Shown: positions 32,066 through 40,044, counted from the stretch's first letter. The stretch: DNA of 44,375 nucleotides from Arcobacter sp. (GCA_020723085.1 DYJN01000032.1:1-44375), one strand, 5' to 3'. Notes: a model not told the origin generated them from the sequence alone. Made by a program: numbers and translations.

Positions 32066-33279
32066 TACATCGCCAAATCGTTGATGCCGCTGATGGCCAT
32101 CAGCATGGACAGGATGAGCGCGCCGACGGCGACGCCCATCACCAGGATCACGAGCGGTTCGAACAGCGAGGTGAAGCGCTTGATGGCGGCGCGCGTGTCG
32201 GCTTCGTAGATTTCCGCGGCGCGGAGGAACATGGCGTCGAGCCTTCCGGTCTCTTCGCCGATGGTGAGCAGGTGCGCGGTGAGGGGCGGGAAGGCGCCGG
32301 TGGCGGCGAGCGGGGCGCTGATGCCCTCGCCGCGCTTGACGCCCTGGGCCACAAGTTCGAGCGCATCGGCCATGCGGCGGTTCGTCATGATGGCGCGGGC
32401 GATCTGGATGGACTGGATGAGCGGCACTCCATTGGCCACGAGCGTCGCCATGGCGCGGGCGAACTGCGCCGTCTGCGCCTTGCGGAGCGCGTCGCCGAGC
32501 AGGGGCAGGCGGAGGCGGAAGCCGTCCCACCAGTAGCGTCCCGCCGCGGCGCCGATGTAAAGGCGGAACGCGGCGAACGCAGCCAGCGCGCCGCCCAGCA
32601 CCCATAGCCCGTAAGACTGCACCCAGCGGCTCACATCCAGAAGAGCCTGCGTCATGGCGGGCACGCGGATGCCGGAGGTGGCGAACGCCGAGGCGAAGCG
32701 CGGCACGACGTAGTAGAGAAGCACGAAGATCGATCCGCTGCCCACCAGCACAAGCAGCGCCGGGTAGACGAGCGAACTGACGACGTAGCCGCGCAGTTCG
32801 TCGCGCGTCTTCTCGTAATCGGCGAGGCGTTCGAAGATGGAAGCCAGCGAGCCGGAGGCTTCTCCGGCGCGCACCATGTTGACGTAGATTTCGGGGAAAT
32901 ACGCGGGCCGCGTGGCGAGGGCGTCCGCCAGGGACTTGCCGCCTTTGAGGGCGCGCAGCACGTCGTGGACGACCTCGCCGAACTCGGCGCGCCCGGCGAG
33001 CTCCGCCACGATGGAGAGCGCGCGGTCGAGGGGGACGCCGGCGTTGAGCAGGGTGGAGAGCTCCTGCGTGAAGAAGAGCACGTCGCGGCGCCGCCCGAAG
33101 CGCAGGGCGGGCAGTTTCATTTCGCCGCCCCCCTGCGGGCTCAGGCCGACGTAGAGCGGGATCAGGCCCTGGCGCCGCAGCTCGCGGGCCGCGGTCTTTT
33201 CGTCGGGCGCCGCGAGCACGCCGGTGCGCTTCTTGCCGTCGGCGGTGACGGCGCGGAAGTGCAGTTGCAGCATGGGCAC
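32065..33279 (-). CDS. gspF: Type II secretion inner-membrane platform protein GspF
   Basis: A 404-residue polytopic protein with two T2SSF domains (about 65-190 and 265-385), each followed by hydrophobic helices. It contains FTQELSTLLNAGVPLDRALSI in the first copy and FARAMATLVANGVPLIQSI in the second, the internal duplication that defines the family. The last helix is LVILVMGVAVGALILSMLMAI. The start is taken as the GTG at 33279, 7 nt after AGGAG. An ATG two codons later (33273) would be 13 nt away. It starts 1 nt beyond the gspE stop. Confidence 0.95.
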   Translation of the reverse strand: MPMLQLHFRAVTADGKKRTGVLAAPDEKTAARELRRQGLIPLYVGLSPQGGGEMKLPALRFGRRRDVLFFTQELSTLLNAGVPLDRALSIVAELAGRAEFGEVVHDVLRALKGGKSLADALATRPAYFPEIYVNMVRAGEASGSLASIFERLADYEKTRDELRGYVVSSLVYPALLVLVGSGSIFVLLYYVVPRFASAFATSGIRVPAMTQALLDVSRWVQSYGLWVLGGALAAFAAFRLYIGAAAGRYWWDGFRLRLPLLGDALRKAQTAQFARAMATLVANGVPLIQSIQIARAIMTNRRMADALELVAQGVKRGEGISAPLAATGAFPPLTAHLLTIGEETGRLDAMFLRAAEIYEADTRAAIKRFTSLFEPLVILVMGVAVGALILSMLMAISGINDLAM

Positions 33280-33280
33280 G

Positions 33281-34918
33281 TCAGAACTCCTGGGTGACGC
33301 GCAGGACTTCTTCGGCTGTGGTCACGCCCTGGCGCACCTTCAGCCATCCGTCTTCGCGCAGCGGGCGCATGCCATGGCGCCGCGCGGCTTCGGTGAGCAC
33401 GGCGGCATCGGCGCCCGCCATGATCAGCCGGCGCAGCTCGTCGGTCATCTCCATCATCTCGAAGATGCCGACGCGGCCCAGGTAGCCTGTGCCGAAGCAA
33501 TGCTGGCAGCCCTGCCCGCGCCAGACCGGGATCGTCTCGCCGGACGGGGTGAGGCGCTCTCCCGCCGGCGCCTTGCAGTGAGGGCAGATGACGCGGACCA
33601 GCCGCTGCGCCAGCACGGCGACGAGCGAGGAACAGATGAGGTAGTTCTCGACGCCCATGTCGGTGAGGCGGGTGATGGCGCTGGGGGCGTCGTTGGTGTG
33701 CAGCGTGGAATAGACGAAGTGGCCGGTGAGGGCGGCGCGGATGGCGACTTCCGCGGTTTCGTAATCGCGGATTTCGCCGACCATGATCACGTCGGGGTCC
33801 TGGCGCACGATGTGGCGGAGCCCGGTGGCGAAGGTGAGTCCGATCTGCGGATTGACGTGGATTTGGTTGATGCCGTCCATCTGATACTCGACCGGGTCTT
33901 CGATGGTGATGATTTTCTTGTCGCTCTGGTTGATGCGCTTGAGGGCGGAGTACAGGGTGGTGGACTTGCCGCTGCCGGTGGGTCCGGTGACGAGGAAGAT
34001 GCCGTGGGGCAGGGAGGTGAAGTGCTCCATGCGGCGGAGCATGTGCTCGTCGAAGCCGAGATTGCGCAGGTCGTAAAAATCGCCGGCGCTGCGGTCGAGC
34101 AGGCGCATGACGACGCTCTCGCCGTAGAGGGTGGGGAGTGTGGAGACGCGGAGGTCGATTTCGCGTCCGAGGGTCTTCATCTTGATGCGGCCGTCCTGCG
34201 GGAGGCGGCGCTCGGCGATGTTCATCTTTGCCATCAGCTTCAGGCGGCTGATGACGGCTGCCTTGAGTTCGCGGGGCGGGGCTTCCTGCTCCTGAAGGAC
34301 TCCGTCGATGCGGAAGCGGACCTTGATTTCCTTTTCGAACGGTTCGATGTGAATGTCGCTCGAGCGCTTTTCGACGGCCTGCGCGATCATGGCGTTGACG
34401 AGGCGGATGACGGGGGCTTCGCTGGCCATGTCGCGGAGCTGTTCGAGCTGAGCGGCCGATTCCGGGTCCTCGCCGGCGATCGCCGCCGGCTGGCTCTCTT
34501 CCTCGCCGTAGAAGCGCTCCAGAGCGTCGGCGATTTCGGTTTCGGCGGCGATTTCCGCCCGCACGCGCAGCCCGGTGGCGGCGCGCACGGCGGCCAGAGT
34601 CTCGAAGTCGAGCGGATCGGCCATCGCGAGCACCAGCGCCGGGCCGTCCATGCGCAGGGGGAAGGCGCGGGCCTGCCGCAGGAAGCGGGCGGCCAGCTTC
34701 TCCGTCTCGGGCGTGACGAGCGGCGGGCCTTCCAGTTTCGCGACCGGGATGTCGAGCTGTTCGGCGAGCGCCAGCACGATGTCGCGCTGCGAGGCGAAGC
34801 CGAGGTCGACGAGGATGCGGCCGAGCTTTTCGCCGCGCTCGCGCTGGAGTTCGAGCGCGCGCTCCAGGTCTTCGCTGTTCAGCAGCCCCTTGCGGATGAG
34901 GATTTCGCCCAGCCGCAT
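33281..34918 (-). CDS. gspE: Type II secretion ATPase GspE
   Basis: A 545-residue hexameric ATPase that powers pseudopilus assembly from the cytoplasm. The N-terminal MshEN-type domain (about 1-140) starts MRLGEILIRKGLL. The catalytic domain has Walker A GPTGSGKS (312-319), the Asp box IEDPVEY, Walker B DVIMVGEIRD (376-385) and the His box TGHFVYSTLHTND. A four-Cys zinc knuckle is formed by C445/C448 (CPHC) and C471/C474 (CQHC). The ATG at 34918, preceded by GAAGAG, matches the family N-terminus. An ATG 27 nt upstream lies in the preceding gene. Sequence features are also close to PilB; neighbours decide for GspE. Confidence 0.95.
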   Translation of the reverse strand: MRLGEILIRKGLLNSEDLERALELQRERGEKLGRILVDLGFASQRDIVLALAEQLDIPVAKLEGPPLVTPETEKLAARFLRQARAFPLRMDGPALVLAMADPLDFETLAAVRAATGLRVRAEIAAETEIADALERFYGEEESQPAAIAGEDPESAAQLEQLRDMASEAPVIRLVNAMIAQAVEKRSSDIHIEPFEKEIKVRFRIDGVLQEQEAPPRELKAAVISRLKLMAKMNIAERRLPQDGRIKMKTLGREIDLRVSTLPTLYGESVVMRLLDRSAGDFYDLRNLGFDEHMLRRMEHFTSLPHGIFLVTGPTGSGKSTTLYSALKRINQSDKKIITIEDPVEYQMDGINQIHVNPQIGLTFATGLRHIVRQDPDVIMVGEIRDYETAEVAIRAALTGHFVYSTLHTNDAPSAITRLTDMGVENYLICSSLVAVLAQRLVRVICPHCKAPAGERLTPSGETIPVWRGQGCQHCFGTGYLGRVGIFEMMEMTDELRRLIMAGADAAVLTEAARRHGMRPLREDGWLKVRQGVTTAEEVLRVTQEF

Positions 34919-34922
34919 CGGA

Positions 34923-35459
34923 TCACTCTTCCCGGACTCGCACAATCTGCGCGAGCGTGCTGCGCGGCTGCCGCTCGAGAGCGACGGCGAGCAGGGCGTC
35001 CTTGCGCGCCTGCATCTGGATGAGCTTCGGCAGGCCGGCCGTGTCTTCGCGCGGATGCGACCAGAGCATGAGGGCCAGCACCACCTGTTCGCTTGCGGGC
35101 AGCCGGTCGAGCGACTGCGCCGCCGCGAGCAGCAGGTCCTGCATGAGGAGCCGGAGCTGGGGGAGCCGCCTGAGTTTCTGATCGCGCAGGCGCGCGGATT
35201 CCTCGCGGGTCAGCGCCGGGCGGAAGGGCGACAGGCCCACGGAGGGCAGCAGGTTCACCTCCGCGGTGAATACCGCGCCGAAGCCGTCGAGATAAAGGCC
35301 GCGCGTCAGCCCGAGCACTTCCACGGGGCGCTCGAGATCGAGGCGCGCGAGCCGTTGGTCGATCGCCTTCTCCATGGCGGCGATCTCCTGCCGCGCGGGC
35401 CGGGCGTTCTGCGCAGACAGCGAGACGGCGGCCAGGAACGCGAGCGTGAGAGTGCGCAT
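34923..35459 (-). CDS. Exported hypothetical protein between anti-sigma factor and gspE
   Basis: A 178-residue protein with a signal peptide (RTLTLAFLAAVSLSAQ, cleaved near residue 16). A helix-rich, Leu/Arg-rich mature part follows (EIAAMEKAIDQRLARLDLE, RLRDQKLRRLPQLRLLMQDLLLAAAQSLDRL). A central segment, LGLTRGLYLDGFGAVFTAEVNLL, resembles a short beta unit. No family is recognised. GGAGGA lies 5 nt before the ATG, and the ATG shares one base with the anti-sigma stop (TGATG). It ends 4 nt before gspE. Its place between a regulator pair and the secretion genes suggests a periplasmic sensor or accessory role, unproven. Confidence 0.8.
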   Translation of the reverse strand: MRTLTLAFLAAVSLSAQNARPARQEIAAMEKAIDQRLARLDLERPVEVLGLTRGLYLDGFGAVFTAEVNLLPSVGLSPFRPALTREESARLRDQKLRRLPQLRLLMQDLLLAAAQSLDRLPASEQVVLALMLWSHPREDTAGLPKLIQMQARKDALLAVALERQPRSTLAQIVRVREE

Positions 35460-36046
35460 CAGTCTCCTCCGTATTGCGCCGTGGCCAGGTAGACGTTGTT
35501 GATCCGCTTCTGGAGCAGCTCGAAGGCCGAGGTCACGTCGCGCAGGTCGGCGCGCCGCTCGGTCTCCATCCGCTGTTCGAAGGCGGCCAGCCGCGTTTCC
35601 ACCTGCGCCATGGCCGGAGCGATCTGGGTGCGCACCGCCGCCTCGAGCCGCGCCGGGAGCCGGCGCTCCAGCTCCGCCTGCACCGCTTTTTCGAGCGCCG
35701 CCGGATCGTATTGCGCCACGGCGCGCGGCGGCGGAGGGGCCATCAGGGCGTGAGCGAAGATGGCCGCGGCCACTACGCAGGCGGCGGCGAAGCCCCAGGC
35801 GGGGGCCGGCATCCGCCACAGCCGCTTCCACCACGGCAGCTCGAACACCGGGTCGGACACAAAGGCCAGACGCCGCGGGATGGGCTGCTGCGGCAACCGG
35901 CGCACGGCGACGATGGTCAACCCGAGCGCCTCGACCTCCTGCCTGCAGGCGGCGCAGCCGCTGAGGTGCTCTTCCATCCGCCGCCGCTCGGCGGGCGGGA
36001 TCTCCTGAAGAACAAAACCCTTCCAGTCGTAATCAGCGCAGGGCAT
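35459..36046 (-). CDS. Anti-sigma factor with zinc-finger (ZAS-type) and membrane anchor
   Basis: A 195-residue membrane anti-sigma factor. The N-terminal zinc-binding motif His27-x3-Cys31-x2-Cys34 (EEHLSGCAAC) would bind the partner sigma factor in the cytoplasm; Cys3 may be a further ligand. One transmembrane helix lies at about 82-103 (PAWGFAAACVVAAAIFAHAL). The periplasmic part is a long coiled coil (about 115-185, VQAELERRLPARLEAAV, VETRLAAFEQRMETERRADLRD). It starts 21 nt after the ECF sigma gene, the usual pairing. The long periplasmic coiled coil could sense envelope or secretion status. Confidence 0.88.
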   Translation of the reverse strand: MPCADYDWKGFVLQEIPPAERRRMEEHLSGCAACRQEVEALGLTIVAVRRLPQQPIPRRLAFVSDPVFELPWWKRLWRMPAPAWGFAAACVVAAAIFAHALMAPPPPRAVAQYDPAALEKAVQAELERRLPARLEAAVRTQIAPAMAQVETRLAAFEQRMETERRADLRDVTSAFELLQKRINNVYLATAQYGGD

Positions 36047-36067
36047 GGCGATCCTCCGGACAGTGGT

Positions 36068-36628
36068 TCACGGCTCCTCCTGTGGCCGGGCGGATGGTCC
36101 GGCCGGCGTCAGCGCTTCCTTGAGCAGTTCGAGCCCCGTGTAGACGCGCGACTTGATGGTCGACGCGGGGCAGTTGAGAATGGCGGCGATCTCCTCGAAC
36201 TTGAAGCCCTCGTAGATCTTCAGCATCACGGCCTCGCGCTGTTCCCGGCTGAGGCGCGCGAGCGCCGCCTCGACGGCCAGAGACGCCTCCACAGGCGCAA
36301 GCGACGGGCCTCGGAGCGCCGCCGCTGTGGCCTCGTCGAGCTCCGTCTCGCGCTGCGGCCGCCGGAGGTGGCTCATCGCCTCGTTGTGCGCGATGCGGTA
36401 GAGCCAGGGGCCGAAGCGGGCCGGGTCTTCCAGCCGGGCCAGATTCTGATAGGCCTTGATGAAGGTGTCCTGGCACAAGTCCAGCGCATCCTCGGCGTGG
36501 CCGGTGATCCGCAGCAGGTAATTGTAGATGCGCGCCTCCCACCGGGACACGAGCACATTGAAAGCGTCGAGATCGCCCTTGCGGGCGCGCCCGGCGAGTT
36601 CCCGGTCGTCGGCTTCGCGGAATATCAA
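36068..36628 (-). CDS. ECF-type RNA polymerase sigma factor
   Basis: A 186-residue sigma-70 of the extracytoplasmic-function group. Region 2 (about 18-92) includes RIYNYLLRITGHAEDALDLCQDTFIKAYQNL and WLYRIAHNEAMSHLRR. Region 4 (about 120-172) has LSREQREAVMLKIYEGFKFEEIAAILNCPASTIKSRVYTGLELLK. I choose a TTG start at 36628, 8 nt after AGGGAG, because it gives the usual ECF length. An upstream ATG at 36769 would add 47 residues without sigma similarity. It is the first gene of the minus-strand unit containing the anti-sigma factor and the whole gsp cluster, so it may regulate its own operon. Confidence 0.9.
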   Translation of the reverse strand: MIFREADDRELAGRARKGDLDAFNVLVSRWEARIYNYLLRITGHAEDALDLCQDTFIKAYQNLARLEDPARFGPWLYRIAHNEAMSHLRRPQRETELDEATAAALRGPSLAPVEASLAVEAALARLSREQREAVMLKIYEGFKFEEIAAILNCPASTIKSRVYTGLELLKEALTPAGPSARPQEEP

Positions 36629-36756
36629 CTGCTGGGCTCCCTGGCCATTGTTCCTGATCGGGCCGCCTGATTCCAAGACGCGCGCCGGGGCGGAAAAGAC
36701 GGACCGCCCTGCGGGAATCGCCGCTTGGCTACCATGGCTATTTTGAGGGAAACACG

Positions 36757-38037
36757 CTGAGCACGCCATACCCAGATTCGGTCCGCTTTCTGTACGCGCT
36801 GGGAAACGAGCACCGCACCATCAAGCTCGGGCTGGACCGCATCCGCACGGTGCTCGAGCACCTGGACAGCCCGCACCGCTCGTGCCGCTTCGTCCACGTG
36901 GCGGGCACCAACGGGAAAGGCTCCACCTGCGCGATGATCGAGCGGGCGCTGCGCGAATCGGGGGCGCTGACCGGACTGTACACGTCGCCGCATCTGGCGG
37001 AGCCGGTGGAGCGGGTGCGCGTGCTGGGCCGCCCGGTTCCTTTCGCGGATTTTTCCCGCGCCTTCGACGTGGTGCACGAGGCGGCGGAACGGCTGATCGC
37101 CTCCGGCAGGATCGACATGCACCCGACCTACTTCGAGACGATGACGGCCATGGCGCTCGTCCTGTTCCGCGAGTACCGCGCCGAAGTCGTGGTGCTGGAG
37201 ACGGGCATGGGCGGAAGGCTGGACGCGACCAATGTGGTGGATCCCGACGTGGCCGTGATCACGCCGGTCGATTTCGATCACGAGAAGTTTCTGGGCGACA
37301 CGCTGGCGAAGATCGCGTTTGAGAAGGCGGGCATCATCAAGCCCGGGCGTCCGGTGGTGACGGCGCGGCAGCACGCGGAGGCGCTGCGGGTGCTGGAGGG
37401 GGCGGCGCGGGAGCGGGGCGCGCGGCTGGTGCGGGCTTCGGAATGGCGCACATCGCGGCTGGAGCTGCACGCCTTCGGGAGCCGGTTTCAGGCGCACGCG
37501 CCGGACGGGACGGAGTTCCGAGTGGAGCAGCCGCTGATCGGCGCGCATCAGGTGGAGAACGCGCTGACGGCGGTCGCAGCGCTGCGGGAACTCGGACTGA
37601 AGCCGGCGCAGATCCAGAAAGGGATCGCGGCGGCGGACTGGCCGGGGCGGCTGGAGCTGGTGCGGAGATCGCCGGACATCTTTCTGGACGGCGCGCACAA
37701 TCCGGCGGGCGCGCGGGCTCTGGCCGGCTATCTGCGCCGGTTTCATCACGGACGGAAGAAGTGGATCCTCTTCGGCGCGATGAGCGACAAGAACCTGCGC
37801 GCCATCGGCGGGCCGCTGTTTCCGCTGGCAGGGGAGCTGATTTTCACGGCGCCCGCGCAGGCGCGCGCGTTCCGCCCGCAGGAGATTCTGGAACGGACAG
37901 GGGAGCGGCGGGCGCGCCTCGCGCCCGACATCCGCGCGGCGCTGGAGATGGCTTCCGGGGCGGCGCCGGAGGACCTGGTGGTCATCACGGGTTCGCTCTA
38001 TCTGGTGGGGGAGGCGCGCGAGCTGCTCGTGGGATAA
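36757..38037 (+). CDS. folC: Folylpolyglutamate synthase / dihydrofolate synthase
   Basis: A 426-residue Mur-ligase-family enzyme adding glutamate to folates (and possibly to dihydropteroate). The FolC N-terminus PYPDSVRFLYALGNE and IKLGLDRI, the P-loop VAGTNGKGS, ETGMGGRLDATN, DFDHEKFLG and DGAHNPAGARAL are present. No ATG, GTG or TTG exists in frame between the upstream stop (36655) and a GTG at 36850, which would delete the conserved N-terminus before the P-loop. A CTG at 36757 lies 7 nt after GAGGG and gives MSTPYPDS, so I take it as the start. The CTG overlaps the TGA of an 8-codon frame starting at 36734. It is divergent from the ECF sigma gene. Confidence 0.88.
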   Translation: MSTPYPDSVRFLYALGNEHRTIKLGLDRIRTVLEHLDSPHRSCRFVHVAGTNGKGSTCAMIERALRESGALTGLYTSPHLAEPVERVRVLGRPVPFADFSRAFDVVHEAAERLIASGRIDMHPTYFETMTAMALVLFREYRAEVVVLETGMGGRLDATNVVDPDVAVITPVDFDHEKFLGDTLAKIAFEKAGIIKPGRPVVTARQHAEALRVLEGAARERGARLVRASEWRTSRLELHAFGSRFQAHAPDGTEFRVEQPLIGAHQVENALTAVAALRELGLKPAQIQKGIAAADWPGRLELVRRSPDIFLDGAHNPAGARALAGYLRRFHHGRKKWILFGAMSDKNLRAIGGPLFPLAGELIFTAPAQARAFRPQEILERTGERRARLAPDIRAALEMASGAAPEDLVVITGSLYLVGEARELLVG

Positions 38038-38057
38038 TCGGGATTTCCTGCGTCACG

Positions 38058-38801
38058 ATGACGTCGAGTTACTCGTTTTCGCTGCTGGTGCGGGCGCCGC
38101 TGGTGATCCTGTCCACGGCTGTGATGGGCACGCTGAGCCTGATCGCATCGATGTGGGACAGGGACGGGCGGCAGCAACTGGCCATCGCGCGGGCGTGGGC
38201 GCGGACGCTGCTGTGGGCTGCCGGAGCGCGCGTGACGGTGGTGGGGCGCGAGAAGATCGACCCGCGCGGGACGTACGTGGTGTGTCCGAACCACGTCAGT
38301 TACATGGACACGCCGGTGCTGCTGGCTTACATTCCCGTGAACTTCCGTTTTTTGGCCAAGGAGGAGCTGCTGGCGATTCCGTTCATTGGCGGGCACCTGA
38401 AGCGCGCCGGCAACATCAGCGTGCCGCTGGACGATCCGCGCGCGGCGCTGCGCGTGCTGAGCGCGGCGGGCAAGGCGATGCGCGAGAAGGGCGTATCCAT
38501 GCTGGTGTTTCCCGAGGGCGGACGGTCGGAGACGGGCGAGCTGCGCGAGTTCAAGGACGGGGCGGCGTATCTGGCGATCAAAGCGCAGGCGCCGCTGGCG
38601 CCGGTGGCGCTGATCGGAGTGCGGGACATCCTGCCGATGCACTCGCATCACCTGAAGCCGGGGCGGGTGACGCTGCGGATCGGGGATCCGATTCCGACGG
38701 ACGGATACAAGCCGCAGGACCGGACGGAGCTGACGGCGCGCCTGCACGCGGCAGTGCGGGCGCTGCTCGAGCAGGGGCACGTGCAGGGCAACTTGCACTG
38801 A
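38058..38801 (+). CDS. 1-acyl-sn-glycerol-3-phosphate acyltransferase (PlsC family)
   Basis: A 247-residue membrane-bound acyltransferase, most likely making phosphatidic acid from lysophosphatidic acid. A hydrophobic N-terminus (VRAPLVILSTAVMGTLSLIASMW) anchors it. The catalytic motif is NHVSYMD (HX4D), followed by FLAKEELLAIPFIGGHLKRAGNISV and FPEGGRSETG (EGxRS type), then PLAPVALIGVRDILP. It follows folC by 20 nt in the same direction. A GATAAT hexamer at 38033-38038, in the last bases of folC, might give extra transcription. The acceptor could also be another lipid, as in related families. Confidence 0.92.
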   Translation: MTSSYSFSLLVRAPLVILSTAVMGTLSLIASMWDRDGRQQLAIARAWARTLLWAAGARVTVVGREKIDPRGTYVVCPNHVSYMDTPVLLAYIPVNFRFLAKEELLAIPFIGGHLKRAGNISVPLDDPRAALRVLSAAGKAMREKGVSMLVFPEGGRSETGELREFKDGAAYLAIKAQAPLAPVALIGVRDILPMHSHHLKPGRVTLRIGDPIPTDGYKPQDRTELTARLHAAVRALLEQGHVQGNLH

Positions 38802-38855
38802 CGGATTGTTTGAGACAGATCGGACGACTGCGGCCGTGCGTTACCCTGTGAATGG

Positions 38856-39458
38856 ATGGCCGCGCCACTAAAGACGAACCCGTTGCAAATCAAGGGACCG
38901 TGGGCGCAGGGCTATGCGCTGGACATCCATTCGTCCTCGAGCAAGTATCTCGGCGACAACGAATTCGGCCATCCGGTGCACGAAACGCTCCGGACACCGT
39001 TAGGCGAGGCTCTTTATCAACTGAAGTACTGCGGAAACCGGTCGGTCATTCCGGCAATCGCCTTGACCGTCCGGGACTTCTTGGGCGCCAAAAATTGGCA
39101 AGTGGATGCGATCGTGCCTGTGCCTCCTTCCAACCCTCAGCGTCCTGTTCAGGCAGTTCGAGAGATTGCGGGCGCCTTGGGAGGGCTGGCCGGCCTGCCG
39201 GTCTGTGATGCGTGCGTCACCAAGCAGATGACCACGGAGCAGATGAAAAACGTGTTCGACCGCGCCGACCGCGAGCGATTGCTCGCCGGTGTCTTTCAGG
39301 CTGATCTGAGCATGACTCAAGGCAAGCGTCTGCTTCTGATAGACGACCTGTACCGATCCGGGGCGACAGCCGCAGCGGTGACACAGGAGCTGCTGAACGG
39401 CGGGAAAGCGGGAGTCGTGTATTTCATTGCCGTCACTAGGACAAGAAGAAATGGCTAA
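38856..39458 (+). CDS. ComF-like phosphoribosyltransferase
   Basis: A 200-residue type I phosphoribosyltransferase of the ComF kind. It has LKYCGNRSV (56-64, the ComF 'LKYxG' mark), the beta strand and substrate segment VDAIVPVPPSNPQRPVQAV (83-101), and the PRPP-binding motif RLLLIDDLYRSGAT (158-171). It lacks the N-terminal zinc-ribbon of standard ComF and instead has about 45 unrelated residues. All acidic residues of the PRPP motif are kept, so it could be enzymatically active. The next gene overlaps it by 8 nt. Base composition is lower in GC than the flanking genes, as expected of acquired DNA. TACCCT sits 8 nt before the ATG. The substrate is unknown. Confidence 0.82.
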   Translation: MAAPLKTNPLQIKGPWAQGYALDIHSSSSKYLGDNEFGHPVHETLRTPLGEALYQLKYCGNRSVIPAIALTVRDFLGAKNWQVDAIVPVPPSNPQRPVQAVREIAGALGGLAGLPVCDACVTKQMTTEQMKNVFDRADRERLLAGVFQADLSMTQGKRLLLIDDLYRSGATAAAVTQELLNGGKAGVVYFIAVTRTRRNG

Positions 39459-39999
39459 AGTTTTCGTTGCAGGTTCACGGAATATTTCTCGGCTGAGCCT
39501 GGAGGTCCGGGCAAAGCTGGACGAAATGATGAGGCGCAGGTCCTGGTTTCTCGTAGGCGATGCGAACGGCGCTGACAAGGCATTTCAGGCATACCTCGCA
39601 AAAGCTCAATATCCGCAGGTCACGGTCTACCATGTAGGCAAGTGCAGGAACAACTTGGGAGGATGGCCTGTCAAGACGGTGGTCAGCCCGGCTGCAGATC
39701 GCGGTTTTGCCTACTACGCGGCCAAAGATGCCGCCATGGCTCAGGACGCGGACTGCGGTTTCATGCTTTGGGATGAGAAAAGCAAGGGGACCTTCAATAA
39801 CATCGAGACCTTGATGCGGCTCTCCAAGAAAACACTGGTGTATTTGTCGACCCAGAAGGGCTTCTACCGTCTTGTCACGAAGAGAGATTTCGAGGACTTC
39901 CTTCGGCAATGCGAGCCCGGTCTGATTGCCACCCTCCAAAAAGAGATCCGCGGAAAGCTGGCCGGGAGAGGCCAAATGAATCTCATCGCGGCTAGTTGA
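39451..39999 (+). CDS. SLOG-fold (DprA/LOG-like Rossmann) protein
   Basis: A 182-residue protein with a Rossmannoid SLOG pattern. The first strand is VFVAGSRN (4-11). The second block is FLVGDANGADKAFQAYL (residues 41-57), where the GDxxGAD loop binds nucleotides in SLOG proteins. A later CGFMLWDEKSKGTFNNI carries the 'W..S.GT.nni' pocket mark. The C-terminal 45 residues are helical. SLOG domains bind or process nucleotides and are common in nucleotide-based immunity and stress systems. The ATG at 39451 follows AAGAAGAA and overlaps the phosphoribosyltransferase by 8 nt, so both are likely co-translated. GC is well below that of its neighbours (26 of 60 bases at 39421-39480). Specific function is unknown. 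Confidence 0.75.
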   Translation: MAKVFVAGSRNISRLSLEVRAKLDEMMRRRSWFLVGDANGADKAFQAYLAKAQYPQVTVYHVGKCRNNLGGWPVKTVVSPAADRGFAYYAAKDAAMAQDADCGFMLWDEKSKGTFNNIETLMRLSKKTLVYLSTQKGFYRLVTKRDFEDFLRQCEPGLIATLQKEIRGKLAGRGQMNLIAAS

Positions 40000-40029
40000 G
40001 GCCGGAACCGACACACCTTCGGCCGCCGC

Positions 40030-40035
40030 TATACT
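40030..40035 (+). promoter_or_regulatory. Candidate -10 element before the amidohydrolase pseudogene
   Basis: TATACT matches TATAAT at five of six positions and ends 9 nt before the ATG at 40045. It fits the short-leader arrangement seen before pyrR and hom. It may still be active although the gene is broken. Confidence 0.35.
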
Positions 40036-40044
40036 CATAGGGAC

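Noticed and set aside
36629-36769. Longer N-terminus for the ECF sigma factor (ATG at 36769)
   Set aside because: The extra 47 residues do not resemble sigma region 1 or 2 and overlap the folC start. The TTG at 36628 with AGGGAG gives the normal length.
38852-39208. A 118-codon frame starting 4 nt before the phosphoribosyltransferase ATG
   Set aside because: Out of frame with the PRPP-binding motif and with no similarity to any family.
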